This document shows, piece after piece, positions 35,010-45,143 of a DNA stretch of 59,433 bases. The stretch comes from Methylophaga sp. (lineage in GTDB: Bacteria > Pseudomonadota > Gammaproteobacteria > Nitrosococcales > Methylophagaceae): assembly GCA_002696735.1 (NCBI GenBank), contig NZSL01000010.1, forward strand, positions 331,882 through 391,314, written 5' to 3'. The translations under genes were made by a program, and so were the position numbers. Within the stretch, counting starts at the first letter, position 1. Each line of letters opens with the position of its first letter. Under the pieces are notes generated by a model. It saw only the letters and a program-made list of their open reading frames with translations, ran no database searches and had not been told where the DNA came from.

Positions 35010-35993
35010 TCAGCCTACTAATTTAATCGCATCGCGGACCACTTCAATCCCGGCGCCAGGTAAATGCGCATTTTCACTTAAGTGCCGCCGCCAGCGACGA
35101 GCCCCTGGCAAGCCTTGAAACAAACCCAACATATGGCGGGTAATGGACTTCAAGGGTCTCCCCTCTTTCATACGCATTTCAATATAAGGCAGCATCAATT
35201 CGACTATTTCATGCTGACTAGGGATTGACCGATCATCATTAAAAATTCGTTTATCCGCTTCAGCCAATAGATATGGCTGGTGATAAAGTGCCCGCCCCAT
35301 CATTACTCCATCTACTCTTTGCAGATGGTTTTCAGCTTCGTCCAGCGTGTGTATGCCGCCATTAATATCCAGATGCAAATCAGGAAACTCCTGCTTGATT
35401 TGATACACCTTTGAATACTCAAGTGGAGGGATATCCCGATTTTCCTTCGGGCTTAAACCTTTTAACCAGGCTTTACGGGCATGAAGAATCACTGCATCGA
35501 CTTCAACCTGATAAATTGCGTCGACAAAATCTCTGACAAATTCATAACCGTCATGCTCATCAATCCCTAATCGGGTTTTGACCGTGATGGGAATATCAGT
35601 TGCCTGCTTCATCGCAACCACACATTCAGCCACTAACCGGGGTTCGGCCATTAAACAGGCACCGAAACGACCATTCTGTACACGATCACTGGGGCAACCG
35701 ACATTCAGGTTAATTTCCTGATAACCAGCCTCGGCGCCTAACTTGGCACATTTTGCTAATTCTGCAGGGTCACTGCCACCCAGCTGCAATGCCATGGGAT
35801 ATTCATTTTCATCATGGGCCAGAAAGCGTTGATGATCGCCGTGGAGCAATGCGCCTGTGGTGATCATTTCGGTATATAGCAAAGTATGCTTGGAAATGAT
35901 TCGGCACAAATAACGGAAATCCCGATCGGTCCAATCCAGCATCGGTGCCAGTGATAAGCGATGGGCGAATTTAATATTGGCTGTCAAAGTCAT
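35010..35993 (-). CDS. dusA: tRNA-dihydrouridine synthase A
   Basis: A 327-aa flavoenzyme that reduces uridines in the D loop of tRNAs. The N-terminal LSLAPMLDWTDRDFRYLCR, the catalytic-cysteine region NLNVGCPSDRVQNGRFGACLM and HARKAWLKGLSPKENR are DusA hallmarks. The stop lies next to inverted-repeat element C. It is divergent from the downstream YgjP-like gene. Confidence 0.96.
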   Translation of the reverse strand: MTLTANIKFAHRLSLAPMLDWTDRDFRYLCRIISKHTLLYTEMITTGALLHGDHQRFLAHDENEYPMALQLGGSDPAELAKCAKLGAEAGYQEINLNVGCPSDRVQNGRFGACLMAEPRLVAECVVAMKQATDIPITVKTRLGIDEHDGYEFVRDFVDAIYQVEVDAVILHARKAWLKGLSPKENRDIPPLEYSKVYQIKQEFPDLHLDINGGIHTLDEAENHLQRVDGVMMGRALYHQPYLLAEADKRIFNDDRSIPSQHEIVELMLPYIEMRMKEGRPLKSITRHMLGLFQGLPGARRWRRHLSENAHLPGAGIEVVRDAIKLVG

Positions 35994-36070
35994 AATAAAA
36001 CCTGTTTAATCCGACATTTTCGCAAATCAGCCGTTAAAATGCCCATTTAATACGTTATTTAAGTCAGTCG

Positions 36071-36769
36071 ATGAGCACCATCAAGATTAATGATCACTCC
36101 GTTGCCGTTGTCCGAAGCGCACGCAGAAAGACCATTGCGATCAAAATTCAGGATGGCAACGTAACGGTGCACTTACCCAAATTAATGCCGTTATGGTTGG
36201 CAAAACAATTTGTGATGCGCAAACAGCAATGGATCGAGGATAAATTAAAAAATTTCCAGCAGCGTCCACCCAAACGACAATTTATTGAAGGTGAGTTACA
36301 ACCTTTTATGGGCGAGCAATATCCATTACATATTATTCAGGAGCCACAACGCCAGCGACTGCATGTCCTGCTTGATCAACAGAAACTGGTGATTATGGCA
36401 CCGCCCAATGTCACAGCCTTGCAAATAAGACAGGCGTTAACAAGATGGTACAGACGTCAAGCAGAATCGTTACTGCCTGAACGAGTAAAACAGCTTGCTG
36501 AGCAAACTAGCCTGCGACCCAATCAGGTTCAGATTAAAAGCTATAAAGCTCGCTGGGGCAGTTGTACTATGAGAGGAGATATCCAACTTAACTGGCAATT
36601 AGTTCAGGCCACACAGTCGATAAATGATTACGTCATCATTCATGAATTATGTCATCTGCTTCAGCATAACCATTCAAAGGCCTTTTGGGATTTGGTTGAA
36701 CAATTTGACCCCAATTTCCGTGAACATCGCCGTTGGTTGAAACAGCATGGACATCAGCTCGTTATCTAG
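36071..36769 (+). CDS. YgjP-like metal-dependent hydrolase (DUF45)
   Basis: A 232-aa soluble protein with a zinc-type motif: His191-Glu192, His195 in HELCHLLQHNHS and His201. It is preceded by SYKARWGSC, as in YgjP/WLM-type metallopeptidases of the DUF45 family. The N-terminal half is beta-rich. The cellular substrate is uncertain. It stands alone, divergent from dusA. Confidence 0.88.
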   Translation: MSTIKINDHSVAVVRSARRKTIAIKIQDGNVTVHLPKLMPLWLAKQFVMRKQQWIEDKLKNFQQRPPKRQFIEGELQPFMGEQYPLHIIQEPQRQRLHVLLDQQKLVIMAPPNVTALQIRQALTRWYRRQAESLLPERVKQLAEQTSLRPNQVQIKSYKARWGSCTMRGDIQLNWQLVQATQSINDYVIIHELCHLLQHNHSKAFWDLVEQFDPNFREHRRWLKQHGHQLVI

Positions 36770-36820
36770 GGTCCATGATATTTCATAGTCACCACGGTTT
36801 GGGGCTATGAAAGATCAACA

Positions 36821-36839
36821 AAGCCTTTAAGAAAGGCTT
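36821..36839 (+). terminator. Hairpin after the YgjP-like gene
   Basis: AAGCCTTT and AAAGGCTT form an 8-bp stem with a 3-nt loop. The following T run is offset by about 10 nt, so the terminator is tentative. Confidence 0.4.
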
Positions 36840-36881
36840 AACTTGGTAATTTTTTCATTATGAATTAATATATGCCACATT

Positions 36882-36949
36882 GGATAAGGAACGCTGCGAC
36901 AGAGAACCCTCTGCTAGGCTTATTCAATTTTACATTCCAAACGGCGTTC
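36882..36949 (+). ncRNA. S-adenosylhomocysteine (SAH) riboswitch
   Basis: All parts of the SAH aptamer can be drawn. P1 is 36882-36888 with 36919-36925. A hairpin CAGAG-AACC-CTCTG lies at 36900-36913. A perfect pseudoknot pairs GAACGC (36889-36894) with GCGTTC (36944-36949). The conserved core CGCTGCGAC is present at 36892-36900. SAH riboswitches turn on SAH recycling genes when SAH builds up. Here the switch lies about 100 nt before metK, with ahcY as the second gene. Confidence 0.87.
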
Positions 36950-37047
36950 ATTATTACAGGTCACTGGTAGTAATGGGCGTTTCATCCGAACTTTACCCAT
37001 AGTTAAACTATCATTACCTTATTTGAATTTTAATGAGGAAGTTGTCT

Positions 37048-38211
37048 ATGAGTAATGCTTATCTTTTTACCTCTGAATCTGTTTCAGAAGGTCATCCAGA
37101 TAAAGTAGCAGACCAAATTTCCGACGCTGTTTTAGATGCAATCCTGTCCAAAGATCCCCACGCTCGTGTTGCCTGCGAAACTCTGATTAAAACCGGTGTA
37201 GCGATTGTGGCTGGCGAAATCTCAACCAGCGCCTGGGTAGACTTGGAAGACATTGTTCGTAAAACCATCACGGATATTGGTTACAACAGCTCCGAGGTCG
37301 GTTTTGATGGACAGACCTGCGGGGTCATGTCAGTTATCGGTAAACAATCCGGTGACATCGCCATGGGTGTGGATCGTGAAACAGAAGAAGATCAAGGTGC
37401 CGGTGATCAAGGCTTGATGTTTGGCTATGCCAGCAATGAAACTGAAGTGCTTATGCCAGCTCCTATCACTTATGCACATCGTCTGGTCAAACGTCAGGCC
37501 CAAGTACGTAAAAGCGGTGAATTACCGTGGTTACGCCCTGATGCCAAAAGTCAGGTGACATTTGCCTATGAAAATGGCGTACCGGTGGGTATTGATGCCG
37601 TGGTCCTATCAACCCAACATAACCCTGAAATCAGCCAAGCTGATCTAAAAGAAGCGGTAATGGAACTCATTATCAAACAAACGCTTCCAGCTGAATGGCT
37701 AACAAAAAATACTCGTTACCATATTAATCCCACCGGCCAATTTATTATTGGTGGTCCTGTGGGTGATTGCGGCCTGACCGGTCGTAAAATTATCGTCGAC
37801 ACCTACGGTGGCATGGCCCGCCATGGTGGTGGTGCATTCTCCGGCAAGGATCCTTCAAAAGTCGATCGTAGTGCAGCATATGCGGGTCGCTATGTAGCGA
37901 AAAACATTGTTGCCGCCGGACTTGCTGATCGTTGCGAAATTCAGGTTTCGTATGCCATCGGCGTTGCAGAACCTACCTCCATTAGCGTGGATACATTTGG
38001 TACCGGCAAAATTGCTGAAGATAAACTTGTCGAATTAGTTCGTGAACATTTTGATTTGCGCCCGGTTGGCCTTATCAAAATGTTGGATTTAGTACGTCCC
38101 ATTTATCAGCAAACTGCCGCATATGGTCATTTTGGACGTGAAGACGCTGACTTCAGTTGGGAACGAACTGACCTCGCTCCCGTCTTACGTGAAGCAGCAA
38201 AAATCAACTAA
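37048..38211 (+). CDS. metK: S-adenosylmethionine synthetase
   Basis: A 387-aa enzyme that makes SAM from methionine and ATP. The signatures [23 protein letters not shown] and [16 protein letters not shown] are intact. I chose the ATG at 37048 because GAGGAAG lies 6 nt before it, rather than the ATG at 37033. It follows an SAH riboswitch and is followed after 14 bp by ahcY, so SAM synthesis and SAH removal share one transcript. Confidence 0.97.
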   Translation: MSNAYLFTSESVSEGHPDKVADQISDAVLDAILSKDPHARVACETLIKTGVAIVAGEISTSAWVDLEDIVRKTITDIGYNSSEVGFDGQTCGVMSVIGKQSGDIAMGVDRETEEDQGAGDQGLMFGYASNETEVLMPAPITYAHRLVKRQAQVRKSGELPWLRPDAKSQVTFAYENGVPVGIDAVVLSTQHNPEISQADLKEAVMELIIKQTLPAEWLTKNTRYHINPTGQFIIGGPVGDCGLTGRKIIVDTYGGMARHGGGAFSGKDPSKVDRSAAYAGRYVAKNIVAAGLADRCEIQVSYAIGVAEPTSISVDTFGTGKIAEDKLVELVREHFDLRPVGLIKMLDLVRPIYQQTAAYGHFGREDADFSWERTDLAPVLREAAKIN

Positions 38212-38225
38212 CACAGGAAATTATC

Positions 38226-39536
38226 ATGCAATCAGCAGTAGAAAACTTAAAACCAGATTACAAAGTTGCCGACATCAGTCTGGCGAAATGGGGCCATCAG
38301 GAAATCAAAATCGCTGAAAGCGAAATGCCTGGATTGATGGCCTTACGTGAAGAATATGCTGGCCAGCATCCGCTGAAAGGTGCGCGTATTGCAGGTTGTC
38401 TGCATATGACGATACAAACTGCCGTGTTGATTGAAACATTGGTTGAATTAGGGGCTGAAGTGCGCTGGTCTTCTTGCAATATCTTTTCAACACAGGATCA
38501 CGCTGCAGCGGCGATTGCCGATCAGGGCATCCCGGTCTTTGCCTGGAAAGGTGAAACCGAAGAAGAAGCTATCTGGTGTATTCGTCAAACCATCATTGGC
38601 ACTGATGGCTGGCGCCCGAATATGATTCTGGATGATGGTGGTGATTTGACCACGATGATGCATGAAGACTATCCGGAATTACTCGACGATGTTAAAGGTT
38701 TGTCGGAAGAAACCACCACCGGCGTACATCGTTTGTATGAAATGATGAAAGCAGGTGCCTTAAAAGTCCCGGCGATCAACGTTAACGACTCAGTCACCAA
38801 ATCAAAATTCGACAATCTGTATGGTTGCCGTGAATCACTGCTTGACGGTATCAAGCGTGCAACCGATGTGATGGTTGCTGGCAAAATCTGCGTGGTGTTA
38901 GGTTACGGCGATGTCGGTAAAGGTTGTGCACAAGCTTTCCGTGGCATGGGCGCTACCGTGATGATTACTGAAATCGATCCAATTTGTGCCCTGCAGGCAG
39001 CAATGGAAGGTTACCGTATTGTCACCATGGATGAAGTCGCTGATAAGGCCGATATCTTTGTGACGGCTACCGGTAATATCAATGTCATTAATCATGATCA
39101 TATGGCAGCGATGCGTAACGAAGCTATCGTTTGTAACATCGGTCACTTTGATAACGAAATTGATGTAGCTTCACTACGTAACTACGAGTGGGAAAACATT
39201 AAGCCTCAGGTTGACCACGTTATTTTCCCTGACGGTAAGCGTATTATCCTGTTGGCTGAAGGTCGTCTGGTCAATCTGGGCTGTGCAACCGGTCATCCAA
39301 GCTTTGTAATGTCAGCGTCTTTCACTAATCAGGTCATGGCGCAAATCGAGTTATGGCATAACAGTGCCAACTACGAGAATAAAGTGTATGTCTTGCCAAA
39401 ACGTCTGGACGAGAAAGTGGCCCGGCTGCATTTAGGCCGAATCGGTGCTAATCTGACCGAATTAAATGCTGAACAGGCCAAATATTTAGGGCTTGAGCAA
39501 CAAGGCCCCTATAAACCTGAACACTACCGTTACTAA
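38226..39536 (+). CDS. ahcY: Adenosylhomocysteinase
   Basis: A 436-aa NAD-dependent enzyme that splits SAH to adenosine and homocysteine. The NAD site [14 protein letters not shown], the catalytic block [13 protein letters not shown], and the C-terminal [10 protein letters not shown] are all present. AGGAAA lies before the start. A terminator follows directly after the stop. Confidence 0.98.
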   Translation: MQSAVENLKPDYKVADISLAKWGHQEIKIAESEMPGLMALREEYAGQHPLKGARIAGCLHMTIQTAVLIETLVELGAEVRWSSCNIFSTQDHAAAAIADQGIPVFAWKGETEEEAIWCIRQTIIGTDGWRPNMILDDGGDLTTMMHEDYPELLDDVKGLSEETTTGVHRLYEMMKAGALKVPAINVNDSVTKSKFDNLYGCRESLLDGIKRATDVMVAGKICVVLGYGDVGKGCAQAFRGMGATVMITEIDPICALQAAMEGYRIVTMDEVADKADIFVTATGNINVINHDHMAAMRNEAIVCNIGHFDNEIDVASLRNYEWENIKPQVDHVIFPDGKRIILLAEGRLVNLGCATGHPSFVMSASFTNQVMAQIELWHNSANYENKVYVLPKRLDEKVARLHLGRIGANLTELNAEQAKYLGLEQQGPYKPEHYRY

Positions 39537-39543
39537 GTTAAGC

Positions 39544-39575
39544 AGGGCTAACCTAAGTGTTAGCCCTTTTTCTTT
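39544..39575 (+). terminator. Terminator between ahcY and metF
   Basis: A 9-bp stem, AGGGCTAAC (39544-39552) with GTTAGCCCT (39559-39567), is followed by a T-rich run. It would end or reduce transcription before metF, only about 20 bp from the metF start. Confidence 0.85.
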
Positions 39576-39592
39576 TACCTAAAGTAAGCATC

Positions 39593-40444
39593 ATGTCCAA
39601 ACAACCTGTTATCAGCTGTGAATTTTTTCCGCCAAAAACGGAAAAAGGTGCACAAAATCTTTTATTGGTGCAAGAGCGATTAGCTGTATTAAAACCTGAA
39701 TTTTACTCCGTGACTTTTGGTGCAGGGGGATCGACTCAGGATAATACGCTTGAAGCGGTTATCGCTATACAACAACGCGCAGCAGAGACCGGAATTGATG
39801 CAGCTCCGCATTTATCCTGTGTGGGATCATCAAAAGAACGCATCCGTACTATCCTGCAAACCTATATCGATAATGGAATTTCCCGCGTGGTGGCATTAAG
39901 AGGTGATTTACCCTCTGGCATGCGTGATCCGGGTGATTTTCGTTATGCCAATGAACTGGTGCAATTTATTCGCAAAGAAACCGGCGATCATTTCACTATT
40001 GAAGTTGCAGCTTACCCCGAAGTACATCCTCAGGCACAGGATGCTGGTGTCGATCTGGAAAATTTCAAACGTAAAGTTGATGCCGGTGCTGACAGCGCCA
40101 TTACACAGTATTTTTTCAACATTGATTCTTATCTGTATTTTGTAGAACGCTGCCAGAAAAAAGGCATTGATATTCCGATAATTCCCGGCATTATGCCCAT
40201 CAATAATTACACTCAACTCGCGCGGTTCTCTGCAGCCTGTGGTGCAGAAATTCCTCGTTGGCTAAAAAAACGTCTGGAAGAGTTTTATGATGACAGTGTC
40301 TCGATGCAGGCATTTACTACCGATTACCTGACTGAATTTACTGAAAAACTGATTAAACTGGACGTACCCGGCTTACACTTTTATTCAATGAATAAAACAC
40401 AGCCTGTATTAACCGTTTGCGAACGACTGGGATTGGTTCGCTGA
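39593..40444 (+). CDS. metF: Methylenetetrahydrofolate reductase
   Basis: A 283-aa flavoenzyme that supplies methyl-THF for methionine synthesis. The N-terminal SCEFFPPKTEKG, VTFGAGGST and VALRGDLP are family marks. The ATG at 39593 is used; the longer frame from 39557 begins inside the terminator hairpin. It completes the methyl cycle set with metK and ahcY, though the terminator before it suggests partly separate expression. Confidence 0.96.
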   Translation: MSKQPVISCEFFPPKTEKGAQNLLLVQERLAVLKPEFYSVTFGAGGSTQDNTLEAVIAIQQRAAETGIDAAPHLSCVGSSKERIRTILQTYIDNGISRVVALRGDLPSGMRDPGDFRYANELVQFIRKETGDHFTIEVAAYPEVHPQAQDAGVDLENFKRKVDAGADSAITQYFFNIDSYLYFVERCQKKGIDIPIIPGIMPINNYTQLARFSAACGAEIPRWLKKRLEEFYDDSVSMQAFTTDYLTEFTEKLIKLDVPGLHFYSMNKTQPVLTVCERLGLVR

Positions 40445-40463
40445 TTATTAGGCTTCATTAGCC

Positions 40464-41156
40464 ATGGACTTTTTTGGTACATCTTTTACCGCAGCGCTTA
40501 AACTGCTGATAGCTTTTGATGCTACTGTCTGGGAGATTATTCAGACATCGGTCAGTATTTCCGTTGCTGCTGCTTTCATTGCCGCTTTACTGGCGATCCC
40601 TGCGGGAGTGTTTACGGCATTAACGGAGTTTTCCGGTAAAACGACACTGCAACATATCCTCAATACTTTAATGGCCATGCCTACCGTGGTGATTGGGTTA
40701 TTACTCTATGGTCTATTCAGTCGAATGGGACCATTAGGGGAATTGGGATTGCTTTATACCCAATCCGCCATGATTATTGCGCAGAGCATCCTGATATTTC
40801 CCATCATGATGAATCTGACTCTGGTGACCGTCAACACCGCTGATCCCCGACTTATTTTGACCTTGAAAAGTCTCGGTGCAGATAAATGGCAACAATGCTT
40901 TCAGGTATTAAAAGCCGTTAGACTGGCGGTGCTGGTAGCTATTCTTACAGGCTTTGGACGCGCCATTGGTGAAGTTGGTGCTGCAATGATGCTGGGGGGG
41001 AATATTGAAGGCTATACTCGTACGATGACTACCGCCATCGCACTGGAAACCAGTAAAGGCGAATTTGAACTGGCATTGGCGCTCGGCATAGTGTTGCTAA
41101 TGATCGCTTTTATCCTGAATTTTGCTTTGTCCTGGATTAACCGGCGACTGACATGA
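40464..41156 (+). CDS. tupB: Tungstate-type ABC transporter permease
   Basis: A 230-aa inner-membrane protein with about five helices and the permease-ATPase contact loop LGADKWQQCFQVLKAVRLA. The C-terminal GRAIGEVGAAMMLGGNIEGYTRTMTTAI is typical of TupB/WtpB and related oxyanion permeases. It overlaps the ATPase gene by 4 bp. The periplasmic binding protein (TupA) is not next to it, as metF lies upstream, so specificity (tungstate, molybdate or sulfate) rests on similarity only. Confidence 0.85.
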   Translation: MDFFGTSFTAALKLLIAFDATVWEIIQTSVSISVAAAFIAALLAIPAGVFTALTEFSGKTTLQHILNTLMAMPTVVIGLLLYGLFSRMGPLGELGLLYTQSAMIIAQSILIFPIMMNLTLVTVNTADPRLILTLKSLGADKWQQCFQVLKAVRLAVLVAILTGFGRAIGEVGAAMMLGGNIEGYTRTMTTAIALETSKGEFELALALGIVLLMIAFILNFALSWINRRLT

Positions 41157-42142
41157 ACTACGCCTTTCAACTAGACAACATTAAAGTTCGTTATAACGGT
41201 GAGCTGGCCCTGGATATTGAGCAACTCAATATCCCCGCCAATGAATGCATGGCTGTACTAGGTGAAAATGGCGCGGGGAAATCCACCTTGTTTCACTTAT
41301 TGGCTTTATTACAAAAGCCCGATTCAGGTGATATCAGCGTATTGGGCGATAAAATCACTGATTCACAAGCCAAACAACGTCAGAAAATTGGGCTGGTCCC
41401 CCAACATCCCTATATGCTACCCGGCACGGTAAAAGACAATATTCGCCTGGCGCTGAAGTTACAAAAAGTTGATAAAGCCCGACATACATCTCAACTGCAA
41501 CAGGCATTGGAAACCGTCAACTTGATCCAGTTGGCTGATCAGACCGCCAGCACTCTGTCGGGTGGAGAACAACGGCGTGTTGCGATTGCCAGGGTGCTGG
41601 CATTTAAACCGGATATCCTGTTGCTAGACGAACCATTTGCCAATCTGGACAGCTTTCACCAGCGCCAGCTGGAAGATGTGATCACCATGTTGACTAACGA
41701 TGCTAAGCGCACAGTACTGTTTTCAACCCATGACCGTCTGCAGGCTTCCGCTATCACACCTCATACAATACAACTGCTTAAGGGCAAACCGGTTTCGGCT
41801 CCCCTGCTGAACCTGTTCCATGGTCATTATGATGGCGAAATCTTTCATACCAAAACACTGAAAATCTTTGCCGCGGAAGGCTCTCTTTCTGCCCGACATA
41901 TTGCAATCGATCCGCTGGCGATAACGATTAGTACCCATGCTCATTCGGATAGCAGCGCCCGTAACCAGTTACCCGGACGACTTACCAGCATCAGCGAAGC
42001 GGGCAAAGCGGTGCGCCTGACAGTTGATTGTGGTGACAAATTTGAAGTGATTATCAGTCACCAGGCTTTATCTTCACTAGGGCTTTCTCTGGGCGATTCA
42101 CTATGGATTAGTTTTAAAGCCACTGCAGTTACACTGTTGTGA
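41153..42142 (+). CDS. tupC: Tungstate-type ABC transporter ATP-binding protein
   Basis: A 329-aa ATPase with Walker A GENGAGKST, Q-loop LVPQHPYML, signature LSGGEQRR, Walker B ILLLDEPFANLD and H-loop STHD. A C-terminal extension of about 100 residues (GRLTSISEAGKAVRLTVDCG onward) looks like a TOBE/Mop domain that binds oxyanions for feedback control, as in ModC-type proteins. It is coupled to the permease. Confidence 0.85.
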   Translation: MNYAFQLDNIKVRYNGELALDIEQLNIPANECMAVLGENGAGKSTLFHLLALLQKPDSGDISVLGDKITDSQAKQRQKIGLVPQHPYMLPGTVKDNIRLALKLQKVDKARHTSQLQQALETVNLIQLADQTASTLSGGEQRRVAIARVLAFKPDILLLDEPFANLDSFHQRQLEDVITMLTNDAKRTVLFSTHDRLQASAITPHTIQLLKGKPVSAPLLNLFHGHYDGEIFHTKTLKIFAAEGSLSARHIAIDPLAITISTHAHSDSSARNQLPGRLTSISEAGKAVRLTVDCGDKFEVIISHQALSSLGLSLGDSLWISFKATAVTLL

Positions 42143-42228
42143 TTTTTATTTTAGAAAGACGTATAGGCAACGGCGCGACGATTGCGGTAACATAAACTCA
42201 TGGTCACAACATTAAATCAAAACATTAA

Positions 42229-43683
42229 GTGAAACCCTCATTACAGCTACGCATTGGTCAAAGCCTGTCGATGACTCCACAGTTGCAGCAAGCGATCCGT
42301 TTGTTGCAATTATCATCCTTGGAGTTGCAGACAGAAATTCAGGAAGCACTGGAAACCAATCCCCTTCTGGAGGTTGAGGAAGAATACGACTACGACGAAC
42401 CAAGCTCTGTCCGTCGTGATGAAGATACCGGTAGCCGCGAAATCAGCGAACTGGAAAATACTGATATTCCCGAAGATCTGCCAGTCGATAGCAAATGGGA
42501 AGATACCTACGATAATTCCCAGAGCATGACGAGTTCCGGCCCATCCGGAGACAGTGATTTTGAGCGGGATAATCAGGACGAAAGCAGTGACAGCCTGCAA
42601 CAGCATCTACTCTGGCAAATGCGCCTCACTCCATTTAGTGAAACTGAACAGGCAATTGCCACCACTATCATTGACTCCATTGAAGACGATGGCTACCTGA
42701 AAACCACATTGGAAGAAATTCAGCAAAGCCTTGGCGAAGAATTTGCTGAAGTAGAACTTGATGAAATTGAAACGGTATTGCACCGGATTCATCATTTTGA
42801 TCCCGTCGGTGTTGGTGCTCGGGACTTGCGTGAGTGTTTACTGATCCAATTACGATTATACGAATCGACTGTCGCTTTAAAGCATGTTGAGTTGCTTACA
42901 GAACTGATAGACAAACATCTGGATACATTGGCTAAACGTGATTACGCCCTGATCAAACGTGCTTTGAAAGTCAGCGATGATGAATTAACCGATCTGGTTC
43001 GCTCAATTCAGTTGCTTAACCCGCGCCCCGGCAGTAGTATCCAAACTGACAAAACTGAATATATCGTACCGGATGTTTATGCGATAAAAGTTCACGGCAA
43101 ATGGCAATTGTCGCTCAATCCTGACAACGCACCTAAACTGCAGATTGCCGAACATTACGCCTCGTTAATTAACCGGGCCGATAGTAGTGAAGAGAACACT
43201 TATCTGAAAAATAATTTGCAGGAAGCACGTTGGTTTCTGAAAAGTTTACAAAGCCGTAATGAGACATTACTTAAAGTCACCCAAGCAATTGTGGAACGTC
43301 AACGTGACTTTCTTGATCACGGCGAAGAGGCCATGAAACCTTTAGTATTGGCAGATATCGCCGAAACCGTGGAAATGCATGAATCCACTATCTCCCGCGT
43401 AACGACTCGCAAATATCTGCACACGCCACGGGGAATTTTTGAACTTAAATTCTTTTTCTCCAGCCATGTCGGTACTGAAAGTGGTGGAGAATGTTCTGCA
43501 ACAGCCATTCGGGCGATCATCAAAAAACTGGTCGCCGCGGAAAATCCGAGAAAACCCCTGAGTGACAGCAAAATTGCTGATATTCTGGGAGAACAGGGTA
43601 TTAATGTCGCTCGTCGTACTATTGCAAAGTACCGCGAAACATTAGCGATAGCGCCCTCAAATGAGCGTAAGCGACTGGTGTAA
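42229..43683 (+). CDS. rpoN: RNA polymerase sigma-54 factor
   Basis: A 484-aa sigma factor. The Gln/Leu-rich activator-response region (LRIGQSLSMTPQLQQAIRLLQ) is at the N-terminus. An acidic linker, the core-binding region and a helix-turn-helix follow, and the RpoN box ARRTIAKYRE is near the end. The start is GTG at 42229, without a clear ribosome site. It heads the usual hpf-ptsN cluster, but the LptB gene that often precedes rpoN is replaced here by the tungstate-type ABC genes. Confidence 0.97.
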   Translation: MKPSLQLRIGQSLSMTPQLQQAIRLLQLSSLELQTEIQEALETNPLLEVEEEYDYDEPSSVRRDEDTGSREISELENTDIPEDLPVDSKWEDTYDNSQSMTSSGPSGDSDFERDNQDESSDSLQQHLLWQMRLTPFSETEQAIATTIIDSIEDDGYLKTTLEEIQQSLGEEFAEVELDEIETVLHRIHHFDPVGVGARDLRECLLIQLRLYESTVALKHVELLTELIDKHLDTLAKRDYALIKRALKVSDDELTDLVRSIQLLNPRPGSSIQTDKTEYIVPDVYAIKVHGKWQLSLNPDNAPKLQIAEHYASLINRADSSEENTYLKNNLQEARWFLKSLQSRNETLLKVTQAIVERQRDFLDHGEEAMKPLVLADIAETVEMHESTISRVTTRKYLHTPRGIFELKFFFSSHVGTESGGECSATAIRAIIKKLVAAENPRKPLSDSKIADILGEQGINVARRTIAKYRETLAIAPSNERKRLV

Positions 43684-43718
43684 TACCAGTTTTAGTCCAC
43701 CAACAGGAGTGATGCATT

Positions 43719-44045
43719 ATGCAATTAAATCTAAGCGGACAACATATAGATATCACTGACAGCCTTCGGGACCACGTCAATAAAAAATTCGAGAAACTGA
43801 CTCGTCATTTTGATCACATGACTAACGTGCATGTAGTGTTATCTGTCGAGAAACTTCGGCAAAAAGCTGAAGCAACTGTTCATGCCAGTGGCGCCGACTT
43901 ATTTGCTTCTGACGAGCAGGAAAATATGTATTCCGCTATTGAAAATCTGGTTGCAAAACTGGATCGACAAATCATCAAGCACAAAGATAAAATTACTAAC
44001 CACCATCAAGCTGATGGTGTCATTCAAAAACATAACGCTAGTTAA
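43719..44045 (+). CDS. hpf: Ribosome hibernation promoting factor (short form)
   Basis: A 108-aa short-form HPF/YfiA protein that binds the small ribosomal subunit and promotes ribosome dimers in slow growth. The start MQLNLSGQHIDITDSLRDHV and the helix-strand order match. CAGGAGTG precedes the ATG. It lies between rpoN and ptsN as in many proteobacteria. Confidence 0.95.
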   Translation: MQLNLSGQHIDITDSLRDHVNKKFEKLTRHFDHMTNVHVVLSVEKLRQKAEATVHASGADLFASDEQENMYSAIENLVAKLDRQIIKHKDKITNHHQADGVIQKHNAS

Positions 44046-44060
44046 GGAGCGGGAAATTTC

Positions 44061-44522
44061 ATGCTTATCGCTGCACTGCTCGTAAATGCGGACAACATCA
44101 GTTTCCACGATGAAGCTACCAGCAAAAAACGGGTGATCGAAAATCTCAGTCGTATGCTGGCAGCCAATACGAGTGCAGCGACTGCTGAAAAAATCTTTCA
44201 AGTTCTACTCGAACGTGAACGTTTGGGCAGTACCGGATTAGGCAAGGGCGTGGCAATTCCCCACGCCCGTGTCCCGGATCTTACCCACACCGTGGCCGCA
44301 ATGCTGACACTGGAAACGCCGGTCGAATTTGAAGCGGCTGATGGTAAACCGATTGATATCGCCTTTGGTTTATTGGTGCCGGAGGATGATACCGAACATC
44401 ATTTACAACATTTGTCACGTCTGGTGACATTGTTTAGAGATGAAGAAATCTGTAGCCGTATTCGACAGGCTTCCAGTGCTGAAGCCATTTTTGAATTATT
44501 GCTTTCCATCGACGAAGAATAA
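44061..44522 (+). CDS. ptsN: Nitrogen PTS EIIA component
   Basis: A 153-aa EIIA-Ntr protein with the phosphorylation site His68 in GKGVAIPHARV. It has no transport partner here and probably serves as a regulator linked to nitrogen, potassium or carbon state. GGAGCGGG precedes the start. The short hprK gene follows after 6 bp. Confidence 0.95.
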   Translation: MLIAALLVNADNISFHDEATSKKRVIENLSRMLAANTSAATAEKIFQVLLERERLGSTGLGKGVAIPHARVPDLTHTVAAMLTLETPVEFEAADGKPIDIAFGLLVPEDDTEHHLQHLSRLVTLFRDEEICSRIRQASSAEAIFELLLSIDEE

Positions 44523-44528
44523 TCTGTT

Positions 44529-45047
44529 ATGTCTTTGCCAGCAGCCATGGATAGTCATCATGGTGTGATGATTCATTATCGGGATAAAGGCATCTTTATT
44601 TTTGGTGAAGCTGGTGCTGGAAAAAGTAGTCTGGCACTCGAATTAATTCATCATGGCGCAATACTAATTGCCGATGATGTGGTGGATTTTTCCCTGAAAA
44701 ATGAAGATCTTATAGCACATTGCCCCAAACTGCTTTCCGGTTTACTGCATACCCGTGAATTAGGACTGATGGATATCCGCAAAGTCTGTGGTGAAGCTAG
44801 CTGGCATGCCAGCACCATTGCAGATTTGTGCATTGAACTGAAACGAGTCCATCACCCTAAAGCCAGTGTTAACACTCCGACACAACACAAAGACATTCTT
44901 GGTAAAGCTTTAGTTGTATTGACATTATCTGTTGAAAATCCAGCCTCATTTAAAACCCGAATTGATAGCTGGCTGACAATGCAGGCGTCACATAAAGGCA
45001 ACCATGAAAAAATGCAGCTTTGGCAGCTTGATAAAATGGCATTTTAA
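44529..45047 (+). CDS. hprK: HPr kinase/phosphorylase, short form
   Basis: A 172-aa protein that corresponds only to the C-terminal catalytic domain of HPr kinase. Walker A is GEAGAGKSS (about 26-34), ILIADDVVDF follows, and RELGLMDIRKVCG matches the family signature region. Canonical HprK has about 310 residues with a separate N-terminal domain, which is absent. Alphaproteobacteria are known to have such short forms. HPr in this cluster keeps the target serine (Ser47), so the kinase may still act on it. Confidence 0.88.
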   Translation: MSLPAAMDSHHGVMIHYRDKGIFIFGEAGAGKSSLALELIHHGAILIADDVVDFSLKNEDLIAHCPKLLSGLLHTRELGLMDIRKVCGEASWHASTIADLCIELKRVHHPKASVNTPTQHKDILGKALVVLTLSVENPASFKTRIDSWLTMQASHKGNHEKMQLWQLDKMAF

Positions 45048-45143
45048 GCAGCAATATTTGCCTAAAACGCTCATATACATTACATTCATTGGCGGTAAAC
45101 TGCCCTTCCAGTCTGACTTTCGCTGGTGACCAAGAGAACCAAG

